From NCBI GenBank assembly GCA_022730455.1, contig DZDI01000012.1, forward strand, positions 1 through 39,548: DNA of 39,548 nt, read 5' to 3'. Positions within the stretch are counted from its first letter, which is position 1. Every line of letters starts with the position of its first letter. The notes beneath the pieces were generated by a model. The model saw only the letters and a list, made by a program, of their open reading frames with translations. It ran no database searches and was not told the origin of the DNA. This document shows positions 1 through 8,158 of the stretch, piece after piece. Source of the DNA: Phycisphaera mikurensis. GTDB lineage: Bacteria; Planctomycetota; Phycisphaerae; WQYP01. The position numbers and the translations under genes were made by a program.

Positions 1-68
1 CCACAACCCCTTTGCCCACCGTCAATCCTAACTTGTAGGTGTGACAGAGCACTAGCCATCCTGCCTGT

Positions 69-944
69 TTATAACGTCAGTGCATTGAGTGTTTCAAATT
101 CCTCGAGTTTAAATTGGATATTGATGGCCGCTGCAGAACTCACGACGGACTCCTTGCGGCTGGCGCCGGGAATAGGAATGATGTGCGAGGCCAGGAGCAG
201 CATCCATTTTAGAACCACCTGCTGCGGGCTAACCCGATGATGAACTGCGATGGTTTCAATCATGGGCTCGGCGGCAGCCAGGCCCTTGGCCGCTTTGATA
301 CCCCCCAGCGGACTCCAAGGCAGAAAGGCCATATTATGTTTGCGCGTGTAATCCAGCACGCCATCGCGCTCGGCTTTTCGAGTCTTGCGTGAAAATTCAT
401 TCTGCACGCTGACAATTTTCGCAAGAGATTGCGCCAACTCAATTTCCAATACTGTAACGTTACTTAAACCAATGTGCTTTATTTTGCCTGCTTCCTGCAG
501 TTCCTTAAATGCGCCTACACTTTCTATAAACGGTACACGCGGATCAGGGCGATGAAACTGGTACAAATCAATTGCATCAACACCCAGATTTTTCAGCGCC
601 TCCTCACAACGCGCCTTGATGTGAACGGGGCGACCATCAGGTTCCCATCGGCCATCCGGGCGCACCAAACCTGCCTTGGTTGCAACGACCACATGCGATC
701 GCGTGGCCGCGTCAAGTTTGGCCAAAGCCTTACCAATCAGTCGTTCGTTATGCCCAATTTCACTTTGATTTTGGCAATAGGCATCGGCCGTATCAAAAAA
801 ATTAATTCCGACTTCAATCGCCTGATGGATGACACCAATTGCGTCATTTTCCGTCGGTCGATTCTCTGGTACTGAAAGCGGCATGCACCCCATGCCAATG
901 GCACTGACCACCAGACCAGACGATCCTAAATTGCGCATTTCCAT
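69..944 (-). CDS. Aldo/keto reductase
   Basis: Predicted NAD(P)H-dependent oxidoreductase of the aldo/keto reductase superfamily (TIM barrel, cytoplasmic), 291 residues. The full catalytic tetrad is visible: Asp51 and Tyr56 in FFDTADAY, Lys90 in VVATKAG and His131 in YQFHRPDP. The open frame extends to a TTG at 959, but the ATG at 944 is better: on the minus strand GGAGG at 957-953 lies 8 nt before it, and the protein then begins MEMRNLGSSGL, the normal first strand of the family. Length is a little below the usual 310-330 residues, with no missing core motif. The substrate cannot be told from sequence. It lies alone, downstream of the beta-barrel gene's 3' end on the other side of a short gap, so context gives no pathway. 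Confidence 0.9.
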   Translation of the reverse strand: MEMRNLGSSGLVVSAIGMGCMPLSVPENRPTENDAIGVIHQAIEVGINFFDTADAYCQNQSEIGHNERLIGKALAKLDAATRSHVVVATKAGLVRPDGRWEPDGRPVHIKARCEEALKNLGVDAIDLYQFHRPDPRVPFIESVGAFKELQEAGKIKHIGLSNVTVLEIELAQSLAKIVSVQNEFSRKTRKAERDGVLDYTRKHNMAFLPWSPLGGIKAAKGLAAAEPMIETIAVHHRVSPQQVVLKWMLLLASHIIPIPGASRKESVVSSAAAINIQFKLEEFETLNALTL

Positions 945-1047
945 TCGATGTACCTCCAAATTAATTGTTGACCACGTATATTTTTACAACTATCAGATTA
1001 TTGAATTTCACCTCGACTGACCATCCAGTTATCATGTGAGAACTCAG

Positions 1048-2118
1048 TTAGAAATCTACCCGTACGAATACTCCAAACACAGTCGCATCGCTATGTGTAC
1101 CGGCCGGTTGTGCATAGCGCGTTGCCGCAAAAATACTATTGGCCGAAAGTCCAATTATATACCGACCCGCCGAGGGACGTATGTTAAGCAGATGATTAAG
1201 TGGGTAGGTAATGGTGGTGCCAATATACGCACCGAGATATCCATCACGATAACTCATGCGGTTGACGTCGAGGCGCTTTTCACCATTGATAAAAGAAACC
1301 GAAAATGGTGAATAAATCGTCAGGCCGCCCGTGTGTGGCACGCGGAAAACCGGGTTGATCCCCACTTCAAAATATTGCCCCGCACTCTGGGTATAATAGG
1401 CACCCGCATAGTCAAACCCCACCAGCACAAAAGGATGGAATGCCAACTGATGCAAATATCGGTCATCATTAATGGAAACGCGAAAAAAAATTTCCGGACT
1501 GTTGGTCTGGCCTTGCGCCAGCCCTGTTTTCCCCGCAGGGTTTGAATAAGGAACAAAATATTGGGTGTTGGGCGTAATTTGATCGTTGAAACCCGTTTCC
1601 AAATGAATGAGTCCACCTGCATCGTATGAATAACCCAACGTCACATCCGCCTCGGAAAAGTTGCTGTTGGGCACATTTCCCACAGATCCGCCAGAAGCCG
1701 CTCTACCGGCGATGCCCTGTGAGAGCGAATTGAGGTAGGGATTTTTAATGTCGTATGACCAATTAGCGAAGCTACGGAAATAAATTGATCCCAATTTTTT
1801 CATGTTGAGTGAAATGCGTGTGATATTTTCCAGATTGGGCCGATTCGGTGATATATCCAAATAGCGATACCAATAATCGTTGTAATAACCAAATTGGGTA
1901 GCCACATGGATAGACGATTTCTGCGGATGCTCCGCACCCCATCGAGATGCAGGAATGCGGTTTGTGGCGGGTGATTTCAGCAATGGCAGCAAGTAGGATT
2001 GATTCGAAGCACCGGAATCGTTGCCGAATGCAGTTATGGTCTGCAGCCCGACAACGCATGTGGCTGCCATTGCCACTCGCCAAACTTTTATCCGCCCGGA
2101 CGAGGAGCCAAGACTCAT
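1048..2118 (-). CDS. Predicted outer-membrane beta-barrel protein
   Basis: No named family recognised. From the chosen ATG (2118) the protein has a basic n-region, a hydrophobic run (VAMAATCVVGLQTITAF) and a likely cleavage near AFG, so it is probably exported. The mature part is rich in alternating aromatic and polar residues and Gly/Asn turns (for example YYNDYWYRYLDI, VFGVFVRVDF), and it ends in Phe, the classical C-terminal signature of outer-membrane barrels recognised by the Bam complex. An upstream in-frame ATG at 2160 would add 14 residues but gives an over-long n-region; neither start has a strong ribosome binding site. It lies downstream of the glycogen-synthase-like gene on the same strand, separated by about 290 nt, so it probably has its own promoter. 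A porin or a surface barrel are both possible. Confidence 0.7.
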   Translation of the reverse strand: MSLGSSSGRIKVWRVAMAATCVVGLQTITAFGNDSGASNQSYLLPLLKSPATNRIPASRWGAEHPQKSSIHVATQFGYYNDYWYRYLDISPNRPNLENITRISLNMKKLGSIYFRSFANWSYDIKNPYLNSLSQGIAGRAASGGSVGNVPNSNFSEADVTLGYSYDAGGLIHLETGFNDQITPNTQYFVPYSNPAGKTGLAQGQTNSPEIFFRVSINDDRYLHQLAFHPFVLVGFDYAGAYYTQSAGQYFEVGINPVFRVPHTGGLTIYSPFSVSFINGEKRLDVNRMSYRDGYLGAYIGTTITYPLNHLLNIRPSAGRYIIGLSANSIFAATRYAQPAGTHSDATVFGVFVRVDF

Positions 2119-2312
2119 TTTGAAAAATCCGAACCCTGCGGCAAGCATTACATCATCCATTAAATGATTCAGTCATCGGTGGCGGCTCTGTAAGCACCAC
2201 CACACATCAAGCTGTGAGAGCATACAGGCAACCATGGCATCTGGTAAACTATTGCTTTTCCAGACCGTGACCAGAAAAATGAGCTTCAGAACAACTGAAT
2301 CGGCTGCAAGTC

Positions 2313-2333
2313 TGTCCAAATAACAGCAGGGCT
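2313..2333 (+). repeat. Copy 1 of the intergenic TGTCCAAATA repeat
   Basis: TGTCCAAATAACAGCAGGGCT lies in the gap between the two minus-strand genes. The ten-base core TGTCCAAATA is repeated exactly at 19234 and 39448, with one-base variants at 8057-8066 (reverse strand) and 39504. All five are between genes. Resemblance to the 8.06 kb copy extends past the core (AACAGCAGGGCT here against AACAGGGACT there). Function unknown. Confidence 0.5.
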
Positions 2334-2407
2334 GCAATTTTCCGGATCAGGGTTAACCATATACCAGTCAAGGGTAAATGCGGATGCCAGTATCTACGGA
2401 AGTCGTC

Positions 2408-4201
2408 CTAAGTAATCGCAACTTGTGGTCGCACGCGATCTATGTTTTTTCGAGCCAATGCCTGATCCATACCGGGAAGCACATAGTCACGCGCTACCAC
2501 CTCCCAGCTCATTTGGCTGGCAAGGCGGTATCCCTCCTTAACCATCGCATCAATAGCGGCATCCGTGTCTGGCAACTTCGCCACAATTTTCTCTGCCACC
2601 TGCGACGCTATAGCACCTTCAATCTGATTGCGGCGGTTTTTGTCAACGGCAAGACACGCTTCGATTGAACTAAATTGTACTTGCGAACCACTCGTGTAAT
2701 CTACTTCAATCACGTTGGAAGTGCCCCCTGCGCCAGCCGCCTTACGCACAAAACCCGCGCATCCGCAGAGGGAAGTAAATACACAAATCCCACCAAATGA
2801 GATCGATTCAACTTGGGCGATACCAAATGGCTCGTACACAGACTGCCCAAATTCAACATCCGAGCCTTGGCGAATGTCCATGAAATCCATCTCGGCAGGC
2901 ATACGCAAGCCGCAGGTGCGTTGATCGAATCCGAATTGATTGATATAGATAACTTTGCAGTACCGGCTGCGTGCATTGAATTCCTGTACACCGGCGTAGA
3001 AGGCGGCCTCGCCGCCGGTCAGATCGGGATACCCCTCACGATGCGCGACGGGCCAGTGGTAATCGGATTCCATGTTCATCACATCATCGGTTCCACGCGC
3101 GGATGTCTCCGTCGAAAGCACAATGAGTACGGCCGTCTGCTTCTTTTTTGCCATGTGCTGTTCTATCTGCTCCATTACACGTATATCGCGCCAGAGCCCC
3201 TTTGAAAGCACCATGCGCGTTACATGGGCGAGCACATAATCCGGCTTGAAGCCCAGCAGAGTCTGGCAGTAGCGCTGCAGTCGGCGGCGCGATGCGATTT
3301 TTTCATCAAGTGAGATATTAAATGACGTCACACCGTTATATGCCAGATCAATTCGGCGCCGCTCAAAAATCGGATTCAAAAAGCGAAATTCGTCGATGAT
3401 ATAATCTCCCACCGCAAAAATATTATCACAGTGCCGGGCGGCATCGACCAGAGGATATTTGTAAAAAAATGACTGTGAACCAAAAACCTCATCGACTGAA
3501 AGGTGCTGTTGGTGTCCTAAACGCATGGCATTATAAAAGCTGATGTCGTGCCCCGGATGTGACTCCACTATTCGGCGCATGGGAGCCACCTCATGCGCAT
3601 AAAATATTGTGCGGAAACGATGCGGGGCATTGAGCTTTGCGGCCAGCGCCGTCGGCATTCCCATGTATTCGTGCGAAAACATGATGGCCGGATGCTCGTT
3701 TGAACCGGCACCAATGGCTGCAAGAGCATCGATAGCCGGTTCGGCTAGCCGCACGTATTGTTCGTAATCCCATATCCATTCGTAACGGTTCGACTCAATA
3801 CGAAACTTGTCATAGAGTTCCCATTTGAATGCAGCTATTCGTTCAGCCGAATAGTGATTCAGATTGAAAAGCAGAACTTCGGGGTGCGATGTAACTTGAG
3901 TGAACTTATCATAAAATATTTTACGCCCGTAGACAATATTGACATGGTATTTTCGTTCCACGGCGTGAAGTCCGTCTGCCAGCGGATGGTGGATAATGCC
4001 GTCGATAGAACTGTAAAGGACCTCTCCCCCAATGCCCAAGCGGGCTTGAGCCAGTCCATCGGTGCTAAATAGCGGGCCAACGAGGATATCACGTTCGACA
4101 TGTTCGCTATAGTGCCTGGATGTGAGCAGGCCATGCAGGACAGCGCCAATTCCGCCTATTTTTTGCACTGCCTCATGAGTAACATGAACCGCTGTCTTCA
4201 T
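2408..4201 (-). CDS. Glycogen-synthase-like glycosyltransferase (GT-B fold)
   Basis: Predicted cytoplasmic glycosyltransferase, 597 residues, probably extending alpha-1,4-glucan (glycogen) from a nucleotide sugar. The N-terminal stretch AVHVTHEAVQKIGGIGAVL fits the glycine-rich donor/acceptor loop of glycogen synthases (KxGGxxxV). FSHEYMGMPTALAAK and YAHEVAPMRR fill the middle of the N-terminal Rossmann domain, and YEPFGIAQVESISFGG near the C-terminus is the E-x7-E donor-binding motif of retaining GT-B enzymes. Size and overall pattern are nearer to long eukaryote-like synthases than to the 480-residue GlgA of E. coli, but I cannot assign GT3, GT4 or GT5 by eye. Start ATG at 4201 has AAGGA about 10 nt upstream. 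It is divergent from an APH-like gene and glgB, which supports a glycogen role. A trehalose or sucrose synthase-like activity is the main alternative. Confidence 0.7.
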   Translation of the reverse strand: MKTAVHVTHEAVQKIGGIGAVLHGLLTSRHYSEHVERDILVGPLFSTDGLAQARLGIGGEVLYSSIDGIIHHPLADGLHAVERKYHVNIVYGRKIFYDKFTQVTSHPEVLLFNLNHYSAERIAAFKWELYDKFRIESNRYEWIWDYEQYVRLAEPAIDALAAIGAGSNEHPAIMFSHEYMGMPTALAAKLNAPHRFRTIFYAHEVAPMRRIVESHPGHDISFYNAMRLGHQQHLSVDEVFGSQSFFYKYPLVDAARHCDNIFAVGDYIIDEFRFLNPIFERRRIDLAYNGVTSFNISLDEKIASRRRLQRYCQTLLGFKPDYVLAHVTRMVLSKGLWRDIRVMEQIEQHMAKKKQTAVLIVLSTETSARGTDDVMNMESDYHWPVAHREGYPDLTGGEAAFYAGVQEFNARSRYCKVIYINQFGFDQRTCGLRMPAEMDFMDIRQGSDVEFGQSVYEPFGIAQVESISFGGICVFTSLCGCAGFVRKAAGAGGTSNVIEVDYTSGSQVQFSSIEACLAVDKNRRNQIEGAIASQVAEKIVAKLPDTDAAIDAMVKEGYRLASQMSWEVVARDYVLPGMDQALARKNIDRVRPQVAIT

Positions 4202-4620
4202 AAGTCATGAATCCTTTTTATTACACGTTTGCAGCTTAACCGCGACACATGCGTCGTGCGATAGACTGCAATCTGAGCATTTCGAGGTGCACGGGTTTTA
4301 TCGGCACCAAACCGTCGGGTAGCAATTGTCATGCCTGTGGAGATTCTACGGCATTCCTCCAGATTAAGGTGAAGTCTTGGCCATGCACGCCCTCGCCTGA
4401 TCCGCAGACGGATTACAACCTGCCATCTCAGTCTGCTTTCCACTTTTTATGCAGCGGACGGCGTTTCGATTATCGGCATCTTATCGTGGCAGGCTGGAAT
4501 TAACTTTTTCATCGAGATATGCGACGAATCATTGCCGGCCGGGAAGATTGACAATTCGGATTTTCAGCACTTTTGTTCTGCATGCATAACGGCTATAACC
4601 GACGAATACAGGGACCTTGA
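4202..4620. other. Divergent intergenic region of the glycogen locus
   Basis: This 419-nt gap separates the minus-strand glycosyltransferase from the plus-strand APH-like gene and must hold promoters for both. A TTGACA hexamer lies at 4550-4555 and a TATAAC at 4591-4596, but their spacing does not make one standard promoter, so I do not call one. Short open frames on both strands here lack ribosome binding sites and protein-like composition. I see no tRNA or recognisable riboswitch. Confidence 0.5.
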
Positions 4621-5640
4621 TTGGAAGCGACAGTGAGCCGAATCGTTTACGGAGACTCACGCCAGGGTGATTTTGATATTCAGGTGCGTATCCCGATGGA
4701 CGATCGAGCAGCATATCTACTCAATGGAATTGTACAGCGCGATTTTTGCGTCGGCCGCATCATACGTTTTAGAAAACTCACGCGAGGCGTTCAATGTGAT
4801 GCAATTGAGATACTCACATCGGAGCGCCAGTCATTTCTGGTATTGATTTATCCGCGGACCTATTCCCGTCAGCAGCTCAATACAGGTGCAGAAAAGTCGG
4901 TCAATCTGGCTGCGGCAACCTTTCCGAGCCTGCATTTCATCGAGCCGTCCAAATCGGACGGCGGCTGGGTGGTGGATGGCCCACAAGGTTCACATCTGAT
5001 GGTTGCTAAATTTCCGGTTGGCCAGCCATTGCCCGACGATCAGTGGAACAGTCAAGACTTAAGCCAACTTGGTATCCGTCTGGGCTGGATGCATCGCATG
5101 ACAAACGACGCAGACCACCATCCTGCCAGAAAATCACTGTACGCCCAACTGACCAGCCGACTTTCCGAACCGTCTCCACGACGCAATGCTTTGCTCAACG
5201 TTCTCGATGCAGGCATTCTGCAGAAATTTATCGACGCCCAGAAAGACAAACCACCCATGCAGGGATGGACTCATGGCGGAATAAATCATTCCTCCGTGCT
5301 GCTGGATGATGACCGACAAATTACAGCGGTGATTGATTGGGGGCTGGTGGGAGATGGCGGCAACCATGAGGATGCCGTCGACGTATTTGTACGGTGGTGT
5401 GTGGATGCGGACGGTCAGATCCGCGCAACAGAAGCACGAGCTTTTCTAGAGGCATTTTTATCACTGGCGCCCGAGGCGAAAACACCGGATTGGCGGGCTG
5501 TCGTTGACCGCTGGTGTATGCGCCAGCTCGATAACGCCCTGCTGGGATACCGCCAGCTTCCGCAAGGATTCGGCTCGATTATTCGCAATCCTTCCTTCCT
5601 GTCCACGGCCATCGCGCTGTGTCAAAATAAAAGCATATAG
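4621..5640 (+). CDS. APH-fold (aminoglycoside/maltokinase-type) protein, probable pseudokinase
   Basis: Predicted cytoplasmic protein of 339 residues with the fold of aminoglycoside phosphotransferases, homoserine kinase II and maltokinases. The N-lobe beta strands include SFLVLIYPR; the C-lobe holds the catalytic-loop position HGGINHSSVLL (His218 on) followed by AVIDWG with the metal-binding Asp239. In active members the loop reads HGDxxxxN: here the catalytic Asp is Gly220 and the Asn is Ser225, so phosphotransfer is doubtful although IDWG remains. The start is TTG at 4621 behind AGGGA; an in-frame GTG at 4633 preceded by GGAAG is a real alternative. It lies 80 nt upstream of glgB on the same strand and is divergent from the glycosyltransferase, so it may be a degenerate maltokinase-like or regulatory subunit of glycogen metabolism; that role is inference. 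Confidence 0.7.
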   Translation: MEATVSRIVYGDSRQGDFDIQVRIPMDDRAAYLLNGIVQRDFCVGRIIRFRKLTRGVQCDAIEILTSERQSFLVLIYPRTYSRQQLNTGAEKSVNLAAATFPSLHFIEPSKSDGGWVVDGPQGSHLMVAKFPVGQPLPDDQWNSQDLSQLGIRLGWMHRMTNDADHHPARKSLYAQLTSRLSEPSPRRNALLNVLDAGILQKFIDAQKDKPPMQGWTHGGINHSSVLLDDDRQITAVIDWGLVGDGGNHEDAVDVFVRWCVDADGQIRATEARAFLEAFLSLAPEAKTPDWRAVVDRWCMRQLDNALLGYRQLPQGFGSIIRNPSFLSTAIALCQNKSI

Positions 5641-5720
5641 GTTCAAAACGCATTGCAGATGTATTTGGCGATCCGTCGGTTAAACTACGACGCACCTGCG
5701 GCAGAACGAGGAGAATACTC

Positions 5721-7799
5721 TTGCCAAACGATAGTTCAAAATTTGCCCTTGGCGACACGCACCATCAGGGCGAACCAATAGTCGTTTCCGATCCATGGCT
5801 AAAGCCGCACAAAGAGGCAATTTGCAATCGCTATAAATACTACCAGAAGTTGATGAATCAATACGCATCCACCGGTGGTGTACTCGGTCAGATCAGCCAG
5901 GGGCATCATTATTATGGCTTTAATCGAGGCATGCGTAATGGCTTGACGGGCCTGTGGTATAGAGAGTGGGCGCCATCGGCCAAAGCGCTATTTCTTACTG
6001 GAGATTATTGCGACTGGGACCGGAACAGCCATCCCATGAGTCGGAATGAATTTGGGGTTTGGGAAATTTTTATGCCCGACGATCATTTTGCCGGACAGCT
6101 TAAGCACGGCAGTCATATAAAAGTGCACGTTGTCACGTCATCCGGATCCAGCGACCGGATACCCGCATACATTCGCCGAACCGTACAGGACCCCCACACT
6201 CATGGATTCCTGGGGCAATATTGGGCCCCGCCCGAACCTTATCAATTCAGAAATGCACGACCAGTGCGAAAACACCGCTGTGGAATAAGAATTTACGAAG
6301 CGCATGTTGGCATGGCAACTGAAGAACCTAAAGTCGGGTCATTTGCTGAATTTAAAACCGGGGTTCTGCCGCAAATTGCCGACTTGGGATATAACGCCAT
6401 TCAGCTAATGGCGGTGATGGAACACCCCTATTACGCATCATTTGGATATCACGTCAGTAATCTCTTCGCTGTAAGTTCGCGATTTGGGACACCGGAGGAT
6501 CTGAAGGAGCTAATCGATACGGCTCATGGCCTTGGTTTGTCCGTGCTGCTGGACGTGGTGCACAGCCATGCTATTAAAAATATTAATGAAGGGTTGAATC
6601 TTTTCGACGGGACAGATTATCAGTATTTTCATTCGGGTCCACGCGGTCAGCATGTCGCGTGGGATTCGCTCTGTTTCAACTACGCCATCTACGAAGTACA
6701 GAGACTTTTGCTGAGCAACCTGCGTTATTGGCTGGAAGAATTTAAATTTGACGGCTTCCGCTTTGACGGTGTCACGAGCATGCTCTACCTTGATCATGGC
6801 TTGGGTGCAAAATTCACCAGTTATGATTGCTATTTCGGCCCCAACATTGACGGTGACGCGTTGGCTTATCTTCAGATCGCCAACACCCTTACCCACGCTG
6901 TCAATTCGCACGCGATCACCGTCGCTGAAGATGTTTCAGGAATGCCCGGCATGGCACGTCCCATCGCCGCAGGCGGGGTGGGGTTTGACTACCGCCTCGC
7001 CATGGGGGTGCCTGATTACTGGATTAAGCTACTGAAGGAAAAACGCGACGAAGATTGGAATCTCAGTGAACTGTACCAGACTCTGCTCAATCGACGGCAC
7101 GATGAGCTTCATGTTGGGTACGCCGAGAGCCACGATCAGGCACTGGTAGGCGACAAAACCATCGCCTTTTGGCTGATGGATAAGGATATGTACAGCCAAA
7201 TGAGCAAATTCGCCCAGAGCACCGTCGTTGATCGCGGATTGGCTTTACATAGAATGATTCGACTTATCACCTTTACGCTGGCCGGCGAAGGTTATCTTAA
7301 TTTTATGGGTAATGAATTTGGTCACCCGGAATGGGTCGATTTCCCCCGCCCCGGCAACCAGTATTCCTATCATTACGCCCGCCGCCTTTGGTCACTGGCA
7401 CACACCGATCATCTGTACTATCAGGGGTTATGGCGTTTCGACAAGGCGATGAATCAATTGGATGATGCCCACCAACTGCTTTGCGATCCGTTCATTGAGC
7501 AACTTATGGTGCATGAGGATACCCGTCAACTTGCGTATCGCAGAGGCCCATTGGTATTTATTTTCAACTTTCATCCCAACGAGTCGTATACAGATTTGCG
7601 GATTCCCGTACCCGATAAAACTGATTACAAAGTGATTCTTTCAACCGATGAGTCCAGATTTGATGGACACGGACGAACAGATCGTGGCACGGTGTATCCC
7701 ATGCAAAGCATTTCGATGTACGGTCGGGAGCAATCCATACAGGTTTATCTTCCGTCACGCAGCGCTCAGGTGATATGCCCGGTGATGTTGGTGAATTAG
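5721..7799 (+). CDS. glgB: 1,4-alpha-glucan branching enzyme, eukaryote-like (GH13_8)
   Basis: Cuts an alpha-1,4 glucan chain and rejoins it by an alpha-1,6 bond, making glycogen branches (EC 2.4.1.18). The 692 residues show an N-terminal CBM48 part (about 60-170: GLTGLWYREWAPSAKALFLTGD), the GH13 barrel and a C-terminal all-beta domain. Catalytic residues are intact: nucleophile Asp349 in FDGFRFDGVTS, acid/base Glu403 in VAEDVSG and stabiliser Asp472 in YAESHDQALVGD; region I is DVVHSH (278-283). The motifs ESHDQALVGDKT and FDGFRFDGVTSMLY are those of the eukaryotic/GH13_8 branch, not E. coli GlgB. The start is TTG with an excellent site (GAGGAG at 5708-5713, 7-nt spacer). Probably co-transcribed with the upstream APH-like gene. 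Confidence 0.96.
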   Translation: MPNDSSKFALGDTHHQGEPIVVSDPWLKPHKEAICNRYKYYQKLMNQYASTGGVLGQISQGHHYYGFNRGMRNGLTGLWYREWAPSAKALFLTGDYCDWDRNSHPMSRNEFGVWEIFMPDDHFAGQLKHGSHIKVHVVTSSGSSDRIPAYIRRTVQDPHTHGFLGQYWAPPEPYQFRNARPVRKHRCGIRIYEAHVGMATEEPKVGSFAEFKTGVLPQIADLGYNAIQLMAVMEHPYYASFGYHVSNLFAVSSRFGTPEDLKELIDTAHGLGLSVLLDVVHSHAIKNINEGLNLFDGTDYQYFHSGPRGQHVAWDSLCFNYAIYEVQRLLLSNLRYWLEEFKFDGFRFDGVTSMLYLDHGLGAKFTSYDCYFGPNIDGDALAYLQIANTLTHAVNSHAITVAEDVSGMPGMARPIAAGGVGFDYRLAMGVPDYWIKLLKEKRDEDWNLSELYQTLLNRRHDELHVGYAESHDQALVGDKTIAFWLMDKDMYSQMSKFAQSTVVDRGLALHRMIRLITFTLAGEGYLNFMGNEFGHPEWVDFPRPGNQYSYHYARRLWSLAHTDHLYYQGLWRFDKAMNQLDDAHQLLCDPFIEQLMVHEDTRQLAYRRGPLVFIFNFHPNESYTDLRIPVPDKTDYKVILSTDESRFDGHGRTDRGTVYPMQSISMYGREQSIQVYLPSRSAQVICPVMLVN

Positions 7800-7883
7800 G
7801 CCGACAATCGCGACTCTACTGTTTTGGGGCCGTGCCCAGGATGCAAGGCGTCGGGGCCGACGGTGACTCTGGTGAAGATGAGT

Positions 7884-8001
7884 CGCAGAGGTCCGAGGAC
7901 GCCGCAGACGGGATGTTTGCGGCACACCCTCCGGGCGGCACGTCTTTCGCCCGGCCTCTGCGGCGCGGCTTCCTCGGCGTATCATCCTCGTCCGATACGC
8001 C
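7884..8001. other. GC-rich multi-hairpin intergenic element
   Basis: This is the core of the 359-nt gap after glgB. Three inverted repeats are packed together. The outer arms 7893-7905 and 7965-7977 match at 12 of 13 positions (CCGAGGACGCCGC). Inside them is CCGGGCG/CGCCCGG (7931-7937 with 7948-7954, perfect, 10-nt loop). Just downstream is GGCGTATC/GATACGCC (7976-7983 with 7994-8001, perfect, 10-nt loop). A further pair CGCAGAGG/CCTCTGCG (7884-7891 with 7955-7962) would compete with the outer stem or form a pseudoknot. Base composition is clearly richer in G and C than neighbouring genes. It has no T-run, so it is not a standard terminator. A structured RNA, a mobile-type repeat or a protein-binding DNA element are all possible. 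Confidence 0.6.
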
Positions 8002-8029
8002 CTCGTCGCCGCTTCTTGATGCCCGCCAA

Positions 8030-8073
8030 AATCCATGCCGTCGCAGTCCCTGTTATTACTTGGACAGGCTCTT
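8030..8073 (+). repeat. Two-module intergenic repeat (AATCCATGCCGTCG + TGTCCAAGTA on minus)
   Basis: AATCCATGCCGTCG at 8030-8043 recurs exactly at 39470-39483, in similar flanks (CGCCAAAATCC against CGCCACAATCC). Immediately after it, read on the minus strand, is GAGCCTGTCCAAGTAATAAC (core at 8057-8066), which matches GAGCCTGTCCATGTAA at 39500-39515. The two modules are in opposite relative orientation in the two loci. It lies directly downstream of the hairpin element and may be part of the same repeat. Confidence 0.55.
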
Positions 8074-8158
8074 GGGCGAATATCTGAAAATCCGCGTAAC
8101 TGGGATACAATGGTGCGGTTGGAATGATTAATCATCGTCAGGATGCAGGACACTATTG

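Noticed and set aside
4249-4503. 84-residue frame in the divergent gap of the glycogen locus
   Set aside because: No ribosome binding site, no recognisable composition, and in promoter DNA.
4550-4596. TTGACA and TATAAC hexamers before the APH-like gene
   Set aside because: They are about 35 nt apart, too far for one sigma70 promoter, so no promoter was called.
7755-8153. Overlapping Arg/Ser/Pro-rich frames on both strands after glgB
   Set aside because: High GC removes stop codons here; the segment is better explained by the hairpin element.
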